Positions 18,201 to 26,050 of a DNA stretch of 48,459 nucleotides are shown here, in pieces (the first letter of the stretch is position 1; every line of letters starts with the position of its first letter). The notes under the pieces were generated by a model. That model saw only the letters and a list, made by a program, of their open reading frames with translations. It was not told where the DNA came from and did not search any database. The DNA lies in NCBI GenBank assembly GCA_947462815.1, contig CANHQR010000023.1:1-48459 (forward strand), in the 5' to 3' direction. A program made the translations under genes and the position numbers. Origin of the DNA: Pseudobdellovibrionaceae bacterium. GTDB taxonomy: Bacteria; Bdellovibrionota; Bdellovibrionia; Bdellovibrionales; JAMPXM01.

Positions 18201-20097
18201 ATTGTTCACCATAAAATGCGTTGGAGGCGAAAATGGCATCCACCAGATTCGCAGTCGCGATGTTGCTGTTGATGAGAAGGAGCTGTGACCTCGTCCCAGA
18301 AGGTGAAGTCAACTCTATGCCGAGGTCGGAAGCAGAAGGGTGAACGGTTGATAAACGGATTTGAACAGCCTCGATCTTAAGGTTCTGTCGAAGATTAATG
18401 GTGTGACTCGCTCCTGTCGCAGAATTGTCAGGAATGCCGAGATCTATGGTCCCACTCGACTCGCCCCAGTTCGCGGTCAAATCGGCCGTACTCCTCAGAT
18501 TTGTCAGGGTCGAAGAGTAAGTCTTAGCAACAGCCATAGCGGCATCGACATCGACGGCGCCAAAGCCGTACCAATTGTGAAACCAAAAGCCTGCCTGGTT
18601 TTGTCGCCAGCCTTGCATGTAGGTGTGTCCGGTTAAATTCAAACCCCCTGGATGTGTTACCGAGGTCGAGCCTGAATGAACACGACGAGCTGATTTCGCC
18701 AGAATGTCTTTGATCTCGCGCCACGTGAGATGCGGATAGGCTTCAAGTAAAAGCGCAATTGCGCCTGAAGTGTTTGGAGCAGCCGAGGACGTTCCATTCA
18801 TCGTTGACGTGTAATTGCACTGTGAATTGAGAGAATGTGAGCCACTCTCGAAACTGTTGGCAGTGTTGGCGGTCCTCGATGCGCCTTGGGAGCATCCGGA
18901 GAAGTCAGCCGCGATGATGGCCGGCTTTCCGCCGGATTGTGCGCCTCCGTATTCACCGCCCGGTGCCGAGATCCAGAGATTTGAGCCAGGAGATGAGTAG
19001 CTTGAGCGCACATCGTGGGCGCCCAGAGCGCCGACGACAATGATGCCGGGGTGGTTGTTAATTTCGTCGAGAGATGAATTACCCAAGAAATAAAATTGTC
19101 GATTCGCAGGTGTAAATTGATTGCAAGACTCAAGATCGACGTAGTCGTAGCAATCATCAAAATCATTGCCGGCCGACTTGACATACAAGGCACCTTTTCC
19201 TCCTCTGCCATCTCTGAGCTGAGCCCAGATCTTTTCATGGATCAGCGAATTCATGGGGGATTGGAGAAACTGTGCCTTACCGTAACTGTAGTTAAAAATG
19301 TCGAAGTTTCCTCCGGCCTGGTGGACTTCAATTGAGGAGTTGCTTGGCGCGTCGTCAGCCAGAAGAAGAAAGTTCGCGACTTTCGCATTCGGCGCGATCC
19401 CCCGAAGACCTTTGTTGTTCCATCCGATCGCGGCGATAATGGAACTGACGGCAAGCCCATGCTCGTTATTTGGAACGTTGAGGTCAGGAGTTGGATCGCC
19501 CACATACGGAAAAGCCAGTTTGTAGTTTCGATGTTCGCCGCTTAAAAGATTTGCGCTCAGGTCTTCGTGATTCAGAGGCGAACCTGAATCGGACACGGCA
19601 ATCCGGACACCTTGTCCCGTGATTCCATCTCGAAGAGTTTGCGACATCTTGAGGTCGGCCCCGCTGATGCCACCCGAGTGGGCGAAGGCGGACTGACCGT
19701 TATTAAATATTGACCATTGATGTTCACGAAGAGGGTCACCTGCAATATTGACGACGTAGTTCTGAGATATAGATGCAGAGACTGTCCAGATTTTGAGGGT
19801 GAATGAAAAGCTGCCGGTGGCTGCTGAGGGCACTCCTTTTACGATGCATGTTGTGGGGCTTAGGCTCAGGAAGGCCGGGGCATTGACGAGCGTGCAGCCC
19901 GTTGACTCCGACGGAAGTTGCGGAATTAGGATCCACTCGCGATCTTGATAGGCTTGCTGGGTGATCGTTTCATGAGGATTCGTCGAAGAAGGAGGGGGTG
20001 ACGAACTTGCACCGGCACCGCCGCCTCCTCCTCCGCCGAGGCAAGCGGAAAGTGTGAAACTCAATGACATGATGAGAATGATTTTTGAAGTGTTCAT
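15298..20097 (-). CDS. Giant subtilisin-like (S8) lipoprotein with P domain and RCC1 repeats
   Basis: A 1599-residue lipoprotein. The lipobox LSAC (Cys19) is followed by seven glycines and a Ser/Pro linker. The S8 catalytic domain carries Asp170 (AVSDSG), His213 (NEHGLAVSS), oxyanion Asn311 (KSAGND) and Ser437 (NGTSSAAP). A proprotein-convertase P domain follows at about 550-662 (TIDLGIPDNSA, then WTIKVIDGFSGGNG). Next come FnIII- and Ig-like modules, including two tandem 80-residue repeats with SKTWxWSCSExCxY. The last 330 residues are RCC1-type repeats (VKCWGNNSNGQIGDGT). It is probably a cell-surface protease. The start is fixed by GGAGG and an ATGA overlap with the upstream gene. An N-terminal inhibitor-type propeptide is not evident; the upstream gene may supply it. 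Confidence 0.93.
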   Translation of the reverse strand: MNTSKIILIMSLSFTLSACLGGGGGGGAGASSSPPPSSTNPHETITQQAYQDREWILIPQLPSESTGCTLVNAPAFLSLSPTTCIVKGVPSAATGSFSFTLKIWTVSASISQNYVVNIAGDPLREHQWSIFNNGQSAFAHSGGISGADLKMSQTLRDGITGQGVRIAVSDSGSPLNHEDLSANLLSGEHRNYKLAFPYVGDPTPDLNVPNNEHGLAVSSIIAAIGWNNKGLRGIAPNAKVANFLLLADDAPSNSSIEVHQAGGNFDIFNYSYGKAQFLQSPMNSLIHEKIWAQLRDGRGGKGALYVKSAGNDFDDCYDYVDLESCNQFTPANRQFYFLGNSSLDEINNHPGIIVVGALGAHDVRSSYSSPGSNLWISAPGGEYGGAQSGGKPAIIAADFSGCSQGASRTANTANSFESGSHSLNSQCNYTSTMNGTSSAAPNTSGAIALLLEAYPHLTWREIKDILAKSARRVHSGSTSVTHPGGLNLTGHTYMQGWRQNQAGFWFHNWYGFGAVDVDAAMAVAKTYSSTLTNLRSTADLTANWGESSGTIDLGIPDNSATGASHTINLRQNLKIEAVQIRLSTVHPSASDLGIELTSPSGTRSQLLLINSNIATANLVDAIFASNAFYGEQSAGNWTIKVIDGFSGGNGQLTKWDLRVYGHIPAARPDLNPPIAVASVSHAATFNSSHTSPVVTWPATASSDLLRYEVSVGTSPGATNTSPWRSAGALTSFSITDLNLSAGQTYYVNVRVVDQWENVSSVTTSSGWLYTTEAAPTISIGHPLLALGNSSASFDYPIGISGAANLTLSIGQISLTTTGSATCANKSVSGAGLTSRTVSLSGCSGNGTVRISIAAGAATSSMGVASAAAGPSNSITIDNTAPTISGLSDNSTPVRSKTWSWSCSEVCTYQVVVDTSPSTSPSTSFLAGSSVSQTTGTGTYYVHVRARDSAGNLSTVSHAFAVLDNTAPALTGLSADSTWRTSKTWNWSCSEACSYRFSVSTSSTWSPTGTFSAVASTSQTSGTGTYYLHVQAEDVAGNTSEVTTVSALLDNTAPTSPSGLSLSAAFLSSLTQTPTIVFTNGSDSGQSGIAQHQVRIQRVSDNAVVQDWTSHTSGALISGLSLASNMSYRIQVSALDHVGLRSPIISATWIADTTSPTPPSNLTLSAYSNGLSESPILTFSVSSDSGSGLAGYSARIVRASDSQQVLGFMSITSGNRLTGLSLDDSTNYTIELRAADLAGNTSTVVTQNWSTNLILFNELASTDESFCGITTAGSVKCWGQVPHYGVKSTPFAIPNLTSGVSAIAGSPYNYCVIQSGNVLCFGPFLDGSNATSHPPTAIAGLQSGTATEISLSNTTYCAIDAGTVKCWGNNSNGQIGDGTQTHRTSPVSVTSVAGTATQISLSSQGSTCMMINDLRYCWGNNDNSKHYLGLEYSSGVYLLSPSTLWRRADALTRMKNGFYGIKADGTLHCWGQAHPCDTPSSTPYTPAGMTNISDIAGYGTKPPSSGVNGGVCFIQSGSVRCLGNNSYGAMGRVPISTSDFSNFVNVSGSGGTYLKIAGRYPSFCAIRSDQSVQCWGRNNKGQLGDKTTVDSATVVNLNGN

Positions 20098-20867
20098 TTG
20101 GCCTCCAAGCGACCCCAAACGAGGTCGAGTTCGGCCCTCTGAACTTCGGGATGTTCTTGGAGTGATCTGAGCACTTTGAAGCGATCTTGGAGAGGTGGAA
20201 CCCGAAGAAATGCGGTCTGAATCTGAGGATCCCACATGACCAGGTCAAGGTTGACGCCTGAGAGCTCAGGAATATTCCGACCTTTTAGTCTCGCACTGAT
20301 GAGATTGTTGACGAAGAAAAAGCGGTTTTGGTCAGAGTCGTAGTAAACCATCAGGTCATCCGTGGCAGGGCTAGAGAGATCGGACTGATTGTAGATGTAA
20401 TAACCATTCAATTTTCCTAATGGTTCGACGTCGGGAAGTTTTGAATGATGAGCTCTCACATTTGGTGCTTGGCGGGCACGTGTATTGCCGATCTTTTCGA
20501 TTTCCGCTTTTATCTGCAGGAACTTGGGTAACGAAGGACCGTTGTTTGACCTTACGAATTTTCCTGAAAAGGCGTTTTGATCGTGAGTGTTTTCACGTAC
20601 TGAATCAGTTATTGAGGCGGTGCGCCTGAGCCCTTGTTGAGAATCTGGGACAAGATGAGCTTTGGTTTCTGTTTCGGCACTCATTTTAGAGCGGGCGACT
20701 TCATCTCGGGAATTTGGATCGGTTTCAAATGTTCTGTCGAGACCACGCCATCGCAAAAAAGAGACGAATACAGTGAGCAGCATTGCGCATGCAACTCCGA
20801 CGATCCACACTTTGATCGTTCCGACATTTAATTTCGTCATCTCAGGTTTCATTTCTGGCGATTTCAT
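20094..20867 (-). CDS. Membrane-anchored protein, possible propeptide/chaperone of the S8 protease
   Basis: A 257-residue protein with one N-terminal membrane helix (VWIVGVACAMLLTVFVSFL), a disordered linker and a C-terminal domain. The last 45 residues, ending FKVLRSLQEHPEVQRAELDLVW, resemble the beta-strand/helix 'LxxHPxVxxxE' pattern of I9 subtilisin propeptides. Its stop overlaps the protease ATG (ATGA), so the two are made together. The idea that it acts in trans as folding chaperone or inhibitor is inference from position and that weak resemblance. The three Met codons at residues 1, 6 and 10 leave the start unsure. Confidence 0.7.
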   Translation of the reverse strand: MKSPEMKPEMTKLNVGTIKVWIVGVACAMLLTVFVSFLRWRGLDRTFETDPNSRDEVARSKMSAETETKAHLVPDSQQGLRRTASITDSVRENTHDQNAFSGKFVRSNNGPSLPKFLQIKAEIEKIGNTRARQAPNVRAHHSKLPDVEPLGKLNGYYIYNQSDLSSPATDDLMVYYDSDQNRFFFVNNLISARLKGRNIPELSGVNLDLVMWDPQIQTAFLRVPPLQDRFKVLRSLQEHPEVQRAELDLVWGRLEAK

Positions 20868-21222
20868 AATCAGTCTTGTGGATCAATATTTTGAATCGAT
20901 TCATCGAGACAAGCGCGGTTCCCCTCTCCTCGACGAGACTCTTTTCGGCTTCGAAAATGAGCGGAATAAGCGTTGTTCGACATCGCGAACAAAACCGTCT
21001 TGAATTGGGAAGTTGTTAAGAAGTCTGAACTGCGAGAAGTAATGTCGTGGTGATTATATGTTTTCCGTCTCCTTGAGCGGTTGGAGTCGGCAAACTGGCT
21101 CTTGTTGACCATTGCAGGTCGTCATTAGCGACGAGATCGGGGCCCGCGAGAAGCGCGGTCGTCGATTTGATTATTGCGAAGATTGCGATGTTTGCAGTTT
21201 GTCGGACGACTTTGTTTGCGAA

Positions 21223-21241
21223 AAGTTTCGCAGCGAAACTT
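21223..21241. other. Perfect 8-bp hairpin
   Basis: AAGTTTCG (21223-21230), loop CAG, CGAAACTT (21234-21241). Three more GC pairs flank it beyond an AA bulge (GCG upstream, CGC downstream). No T-run follows on the plus strand, and only TT on the minus strand. Confidence 0.55.
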
Positions 21242-21289
21242 CGCGTTGGCGTGTGGGTCGCTCCGACGATTTGAACCGATCAGCTTAAC

Positions 21290-21358
21290 TCATTCGTAAC
21301 CGTTCAAGAGCTTCTTGGGACATTCGGTGTGAGAGGTTTGCAATTTGAGTTGCAACAT
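21290..21358 (-). CDS. Possible 22-residue micro-ORF
   Basis: An ATG with a very good ribosome site (AAAGGAG, six-base spacer) opens a frame of 22 residues, MLQLKLQTSHTECPKKLLNG plus two, ending in TGA. It lies upstream of the protease operon on the same strand, with the 21223-21241 hairpin behind its stop. It could be a leader peptide or chance; only the ribosome site argues for it. Confidence 0.3.
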   Translation of the reverse strand: MLQLKLQTSHTECPKKLLNGYE

Positions 21359-21439
21359 CAAGTTCTCCTTTAGGCGAATATATGCGTTGCACGCGAGCTG
21401 CGAACGCATGAGGGTGCAGCTCTCAAAGGAAGGTTTAAT

Positions 21440-22192
21440 ATGGAACTGCTGATCGGACTGCTGATGTTACCTATTGTGGTCGGATTCTTTTTCGCAACAG
21501 TCTTTCTGCCGATGGCCTTGGTTTTCGGTGGAGTGGTCTTTGCGCTCGTCTCGATTTGGCGATTGGCGCTTGAGATTGCAGGTGGCTGGGAGCCCCTGGG
21601 TGTTTTCAATCGGAGAGTACTCATCGAGGTCGATGAGCTCCGGATTCCTCCCCTGGTCAATCTGGGGGCCCGCTACCCGCAGTTCATTCATTGTGCGCGG
21701 GATCGACATGTGCACGAGCGCGAGGTGGTGTTGGGGCGCGATGAGATCGGACAAATGTTGGTGCAGGCGCAGCGCTTGTTGGCTGGTCAATATCAGATTC
21801 AATTGCTGAGATGCTACGACGATCGGCCTTCACATTCGCCGCAAGCTGACAACGGCTTAGATTGGACGAACGGTTACAACACCGGCGGGTCCATCGATGT
21901 GAGCCTCGTCGATGCCGAGGGTGGGTTTGTGGATCTCGGTCCTATTCGTAACGCACCCGAAGGTGGGAATTTGACGATCGACGATATTGATTCAACCCTC
22001 GTCCCCATCGGGGTTCGGGAGAATCGTCGGGCTCTCGCCGCCGCGTTGCTTGGTGTCGGTTTTGTGAACCATCCGCATCAGTGGTGGCACTGGTCCTTTG
22101 GTAATGAGTTTTGGGCTGAGACCACGGGTCTATCGCCGGTTTTGTTCACAGCGGTTCATTTGGCGACTTATCTCTCTCAGCAAGGCGTGTGA
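21440..22192 (+). CDS. Membrane-anchored D-Ala-D-Ala dipeptidase homologue, probable pseudoenzyme
   Basis: A 250-residue protein. Residues 3-48 contain one or two membrane helices, unusual for this family. The rest resembles VanX/DdpX peptidases (M15D), which hydrolyse D-Ala-D-Ala. In the zinc motif (normally His-X2-Gly-X3-Asp) it reads YNTGGSID, so Tyr146 replaces the first zinc His, while Asp153 is kept. In the catalytic motif (normally Glu-Trp-Trp-His) it reads QWWH, so Gln214 replaces the general base and His217 is kept. ENRRALAAALLGVGF and FGNEFWA confirm the family. Loss of both a zinc ligand and the base argues for a non-catalytic, perhaps ligand-binding role. AAGGAAGG supports the start. 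Confidence 0.75.
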   Translation: MELLIGLLMLPIVVGFFFATVFLPMALVFGGVVFALVSIWRLALEIAGGWEPLGVFNRRVLIEVDELRIPPLVNLGARYPQFIHCARDRHVHEREVVLGRDEIGQMLVQAQRLLAGQYQIQLLRCYDDRPSHSPQADNGLDWTNGYNTGGSIDVSLVDAEGGFVDLGPIRNAPEGGNLTIDDIDSTLVPIGVRENRRALAAALLGVGFVNHPHQWWHWSFGNEFWAETTGLSPVLFTAVHLATYLSQQGV

Positions 22193-22234
22193 GGTTCAGT
22201 GAGCGGTTGTTGAATCGTGGAGCCATCGATGTGT

Positions 22235-25200
22235 TCAAAGATCAGCGAGCTCGAGCAACTCGCTGGCCTTGAGATGGCGCACGCCATGGCGCGCTTCGAG
22301 GCGACCGCGCAGATGCAAAATGGGCGAAGCGTAAAGCTGAAGACGCAGGCGTTGGTAGACCTCGGGCATAAGGATGATGTTGCTGATGCCGGTTTCGTCT
22401 TCGAGCGAGAGAAAAGCGACACCTTTAGCCGTCGGCGGTTTTTGCATCATGGTCAGTAGACCCGCGACTTGCACATCGGCACCGTGGCCGAGGGTGGTGA
22501 GTTCGGCAGCGGTGCGTGTGCCTGTGCGCTGCAGCTGTGGACGCAGAAGCTTGAGCGGATGCGTGTCGAGAGCAAAGCCCTTGGTGGCGAACTCGCGCTG
22601 CACGCGTTGCCATTGAGATTCGCGCGAGATGTTTTCGCGGCCATCATCCTGCTGTGTGACGGGTTCGCTCGCGTAGAAGAAACTTCCTTGATCATAGTTG
22701 ATGCCTTGCAGGCGATAGAGCGCGAGGCGCGCATCGGATTCTAGCGCGCTGAGCGCGCCGGCTTGGGCGAGGCGTGTGCAAGTTTTGCGCGCCAGCCGCG
22801 TGCGGCGTACGAAGTCCTCGAGATCGCGGAAGGGTGTGAGTGATGCGGGCGCTGTGGTTGGTGTGAGTGGCGTGGTGGTTTCGTGGGCTTGTGATGCGCT
22901 GTGACCCGCGCCAGCGCGTGCATCGAGATTCGTGTTGGTGAATGACACGGAGTAACCCGCGCCAGCGCGTAGGACGTTCTGGTCGTGTGTGGAGGTGTCG
23001 CTTGCGCCGGTTGACGCCGTGTGACCCGCGCCAGCGCGGATGAGCGGAGGAACGTCTGTGCCAACATGCGCGTTTGGACTCGCGCCAATGTGCGCGTCGC
23101 GGGCGGCGATCTCCGGAGACTGCGGGCTACGCGCGTCGCCACAAGACGCGCCACGCGCGGCGATGATCTTTTGCGCGTCGAGCTCGGACAAGCCGTTAAT
23201 GCAGCGAAGACCCGTGCGGATCAGGCCGGGCGCGATGACTTCGTAGTCCCAATGCGAGTGATTGACGTCGAGGGGGAGGAAGCGGACGCCGTTTCGTTGG
23301 GCCTCGTGAATGAGTTGGCGGGGCGGGTAGAAGCCCATCGGCTGAGAGTTGAGCAGCGAAGCGACGAACACGTCGGGGTGGTGTCGCTTGAGCCAGCAGC
23401 TGACATAGGTGATGAGAGCGAAGCTCGCGGCGTGGGATTCCGGAAAGCCATAGGACGCGAAGCCCTCGATCACACGATAGATTTGGTCGGCGTACTCGGT
23501 GCTCAGACCGTTGGCGAGCATGCCGTTGATGAGTCGCTGGCGAAGTCCGTGCATCACGGCTTTCTTTTTCCAGGCGCTGGAGACCACGCGCCGGAGTTCA
23601 TCGGCCTCGCCAGGCGTGAAGCCGGCGACCTCGACGGCGATCTGCATGATTTGCTCTTGGAAGAGCGGCACACCGAGAGTTTTCTGCAGCACTTTGCGAA
23701 GCCGCGGATGCGCGTAGCTGACGCGCTCAAGACCATCGCGACGACGCAAGTAAGGATGCACCATACCGCCTTGTATGGGGCCAGGGCGCACGATTGCGAC
23801 ACTAATGACCAGATCATACCAAGTGCGCGGCTTCAGGCGCGGGAGCAAGGCCATCTGAGCGCGCGATTCGATTTGAAAGACGCCGGTGGTTTGTGCGCGT
23901 TGGATCATCTCGTAGGTCGCGGGATCTTCTTGCGGGATGGTGGTGAGATCGTGTTCGATTTTCTTCACCCGCTGGAGAGTTTCGAGAGCTTTGCGAATCG
24001 CGGTGAGCATGCCGAGTGACAGCACGTCGATCTTCATGAGGCCGAGCAGATTCACGTCGTCTTTGTTCCATTGGATGACGTAGCGATTGGTCATGGTCGC
24101 GGCCTCGACGGGCACCAGATCGATGACGGGTTCGTGTGAGATGATGAAGCCGCCGGTGTGAATGCCGAGATGGCGAGGGAAGCCGACAAGCTCGCGCGCG
24201 CGTCGCACGAGCAGATCGAAGCGTTCGGGTGTCAGGCCATAGCGTGTGGGATCGAAGGGCTCGTGTGCGGCGGGGTTTTGCAAGCGTGAGAGTCCCTCGC
24301 GACCCATGTACTTGACCAAGGCATCGACAGTGGGTGTGGGCACACCGAAGGCCCGGGCGACATCGCGAATCGCGAGTCTGGATCTATAGCATATGGTGGT
24401 GCAGACCATGGCCGCACGCTCGGCACCGTACTTTTGATAGATGTACTGAATCACTTCTTCGCGTCGCTCGTGCTCAAAGTCGATGTCGATGTCGGGCGGT
24501 TCGTTGCGTTCGCGCGAGAGAAAGCGCTCAAACAAGAGTCCCAGTTTGATCGGATCAATCGCCGTGAGCCCGAGCGCGAAGCAGACAATCGAGTTCGCGG
24601 CCGAGCCGCGGCCTTGGTGCAGGATGCCGCGCGTGCGGGCAAACTGGCAGACATCCCAGAGTGTGAGGAAGTAGTCTTCGTACTCGAGATCACGGATCAG
24701 CTCGAGCTCATGCGCGACTTGGGCTCGAGCCTTGCGCAGAATTTCCGGCGGCGTCCACGCGGGATAGCGCCATTCGACACCTTGCTCGACCAGTTTTTTG
24801 AGAAAGCTGGCGGAGGTCTCGCCCGGTGGAATCAATTCTTGGGGGTATTTGTAGCGCAGTTCGCGAAGCGAGAACTGCAGGCGTCGCGAAACATCGAGAG
24901 TACGCGTGAGGAGATCGGGTCGATCGCGGTAGAGCTCTTGCAGCTCATGGAGAGGCTTCAGGTGTCGCTCGCTATTGGTGAGCAGACGTGTGTGAGCCTC
25001 TTGCAGCGTCGTTTTTTCGTGCAGGCAGGTGAGGATGTCGTGCAGCGGCCGGCGCTCCGGCGCGTGAAATAGCGGTCGCTGCGAGGCGATCAGTTGCACG
25101 CCGAGTTTTGTTTCATACGCGAGCGCTTGGCGAGCGAGTGCAATCGACGACCAAGTGTAGTCTTTGGTCACCGGCAGATACAGACGATCCCCGAAACTCG

Positions 25201-25939
25201 CGTGCAGACGTTCGATCTGCGCGTCCGTCCAAGGCGGGAGCGCAATGGCGATCAGATCGCCGCTGCGATCGCCGGCCTCTTCGACAAGTTCGTCGAAACT
25301 CAGTTTGATCTTGGCTTTCGCCGCCGGCCGCTTCACGCGTGTGATCAGTCGCGACAGCAGACGATAGCCGTCGATGTTCATCGGCAAGAGCACCAAGGGA
25401 CTAGCGTCAAAGGGCGTGAGTTCGGCGCCGACGTGATAGCGGAAGTCCGCGCCACGTTCTTGATGAAGCGCGAGGCCCTCGGCATCGAAGTGACTGGGGC
25501 GTTCGGCAGCCTGATGTCCGCGCACGACACCATACAGTCCGTTCACATCGGCGAGCGCCAGGCCCTTGTAGCCGAGACGCTTGGCCTGCTCGACCATCTC
25601 CTCGGGGTGTGAGGCCCCACGCAGGAAGGAAAAATTTGAGCGTGCCAGCAGCTCGACGTAGTCAGCAGATGCCGGCGTTGGTGTGCGTTCTGAGTCTGGT
25701 GTCGGCGCGGATTCTGGCGCAGTGTGACCCGCGCCAGCGCTTGCATCGAGGTCTACGCTGGCGAATGACGCCGTGTGACCCGCGCCAGCGCGGATGAGCT
25801 GACCAGAAGCGCGACCAGAGCCGCGTTCCGAGCCGCCACCAGAAGCACTCTCAGAAGCGTACGAGCACGTCGAAGCTGGCGAGTAGGAGGAGGGCGAGGA
25901 AGGCCACGCAGGTAAAGACAAGCTCTTCTTGTGTTGCAT
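22235..25939 (-). CDS. dnaE2: Error-prone DNA polymerase III alpha, DnaE2
   Basis: A 1234-residue C-family polymerase for damage-induced translesion synthesis, working with ImuA and ImuB. The conserved core begins at VELLARSNFSFLRGASHPEE (about residue 93). The PHP motif is degenerate (ALADVNGLYGVVRGH), as usual for DnaE2. The active-site aspartates are in PPDIDIDFEHE. The C-terminus has the OB-fold (VQVAGLLTMMQKPPTAKG, LSLEDETG). Two regions depart from the family: a 91-residue low-complexity N-terminal extension and an insert of about 107 residues before PFRDLEDFVRRT, both containing AGAGHTAS-type repeats. No in-frame ATG, GTG or TTG exists between codon 7 and the core, so translation must begin inside the small ORF at 25851-26024. 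The ATG at 25939 has no clear ribosome site. Confidence 0.93.
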   Translation of the reverse strand: MQHKKSLSLPAWPSSPSSYSPASTCSYASESASGGGSERGSGRASGQLIRAGAGHTASFASVDLDASAGAGHTAPESAPTPDSERTPTPASADYVELLARSNFSFLRGASHPEEMVEQAKRLGYKGLALADVNGLYGVVRGHQAAERPSHFDAEGLALHQERGADFRYHVGAELTPFDASPLVLLPMNIDGYRLLSRLITRVKRPAAKAKIKLSFDELVEEAGDRSGDLIAIALPPWTDAQIERLHASFGDRLYLPVTKDYTWSSIALARQALAYETKLGVQLIASQRPLFHAPERRPLHDILTCLHEKTTLQEAHTRLLTNSERHLKPLHELQELYRDRPDLLTRTLDVSRRLQFSLRELRYKYPQELIPPGETSASFLKKLVEQGVEWRYPAWTPPEILRKARAQVAHELELIRDLEYEDYFLTLWDVCQFARTRGILHQGRGSAANSIVCFALGLTAIDPIKLGLLFERFLSRERNEPPDIDIDFEHERREEVIQYIYQKYGAERAAMVCTTICYRSRLAIRDVARAFGVPTPTVDALVKYMGREGLSRLQNPAAHEPFDPTRYGLTPERFDLLVRRARELVGFPRHLGIHTGGFIISHEPVIDLVPVEAATMTNRYVIQWNKDDVNLLGLMKIDVLSLGMLTAIRKALETLQRVKKIEHDLTTIPQEDPATYEMIQRAQTTGVFQIESRAQMALLPRLKPRTWYDLVISVAIVRPGPIQGGMVHPYLRRRDGLERVSYAHPRLRKVLQKTLGVPLFQEQIMQIAVEVAGFTPGEADELRRVVSSAWKKKAVMHGLRQRLINGMLANGLSTEYADQIYRVIEGFASYGFPESHAASFALITYVSCWLKRHHPDVFVASLLNSQPMGFYPPRQLIHEAQRNGVRFLPLDVNHSHWDYEVIAPGLIRTGLRCINGLSELDAQKIIAARGASCGDARSPQSPEIAARDAHIGASPNAHVGTDVPPLIRAGAGHTASTGASDTSTHDQNVLRAGAGYSVSFTNTNLDARAGAGHSASQAHETTTPLTPTTAPASLTPFRDLEDFVRRTRLARKTCTRLAQAGALSALESDARLALYRLQGINYDQGSFFYASEPVTQQDDGRENISRESQWQRVQREFATKGFALDTHPLKLLRPQLQRTGTRTAAELTTLGHGADVQVAGLLTMMQKPPTAKGVAFLSLEDETGISNIILMPEVYQRLRLQLYASPILHLRGRLEARHGVRHLKASELLELADL
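22901..23038. repeat. Cluster of three GC-rich repeat cores inside dnaE2
   Basis: Cores of GTGACCCGCGCCAGCGCG lie at 22901-22918, 22952-22969 (one change, GTAACC) and 23021-23038. The 3' half is a near-palindrome, CGCGC-CA-GCGCG. On the dnaE2 strand they read Arg-Ala-Gly-Ala-Gly-His/Tyr. All keep the reading frame and sit in the interdomain insert. Flanking sequence is shared with the copies at 25724-25792. Confidence 0.85.
25724..25792. repeat. Second cluster of the GC-rich repeat, in the dnaE2 N-terminal extension
   Basis: Cores at 25724-25741 (last base changed) and 25775-25792. The pair together with the 33 bp between them aligns with 22901-22969: both have GCATCGAG after the first core and a GAATGAC block before the second. 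The second core with its flanks (TGACGCCGT before, CGGATGAGC after) also matches 23021-23038. The cluster was therefore duplicated as a longer unit within one gene. Confidence 0.85.
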
Positions 25940-26024
25940 AGTTGGACTCGGTTCGGCGAATGGCGCGCGCGATGAGAGGGCGAGGTGAAGCAGGAACCGA
26001 GATGGGGCGTCGTGATGTCATCAT
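25851..26024 (-). CDS. Small membrane protein overlapping the start of dnaE2
   Basis: A 57-residue frame starting at one of two consecutive ATGs, preceded by a strong ribosome site (GAGGAG, six bases). The N-terminus is basic and proline-rich (MMTSRRPISVPASPRP). Residues 34-55 are one membrane helix (EELVFTCVAFLALLLLASF), followed by DVLVRF. It lies 98 bp behind imuB and overlaps the dnaE2 start by about 89 bp in another frame. Its translation may be coupled to that of dnaE2. A membrane component in an ImuABC cassette is not standard, so it could also be a chance frame; the ribosome site and helix argue otherwise. Confidence 0.5.
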   Translation of the reverse strand: MMTSRRPISVPASPRPLIARAIRRTESNYATQEELVFTCVAFLALLLLASFDVLVRF

Positions 26025-26050
26025 GTTCACTCCTCGTAGGGTTGAGTGTT

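Larger units (their letters stand above)
20868..21439. other. Gene-poor 572-bp region with several inverted repeats
   Basis: Between the divergent protease operon and the dipeptidase-like gene. It holds a perfect hairpin at 21223-21241, an inverted repeat with 7-bp arms ATGCGTT (21382-21388) and AACGCAT (21403-21409), and an overlapping inverted repeat (GAGCTGC and GCAGCTC, about 21396-21423) just before the dipeptidase-like gene. A possible micro-ORF at 21290-21358 is listed separately. An 80-codon minus-strand frame at 20870-21112 is very Arg/Ser-rich and is not accepted. Confidence 0.5.

Noticed and set aside
20870-21112. 80-codon frame upstream of the protease operon
   Set aside because: Arg/Ser-rich sequence, no ribosome site, no recognisable feature.
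23021-24019. 332-codon plus-strand frame opposite dnaE2
   Set aside because: Mirror frame of a GC-rich gene; dnaE2 motifs on the other strand are unambiguous.
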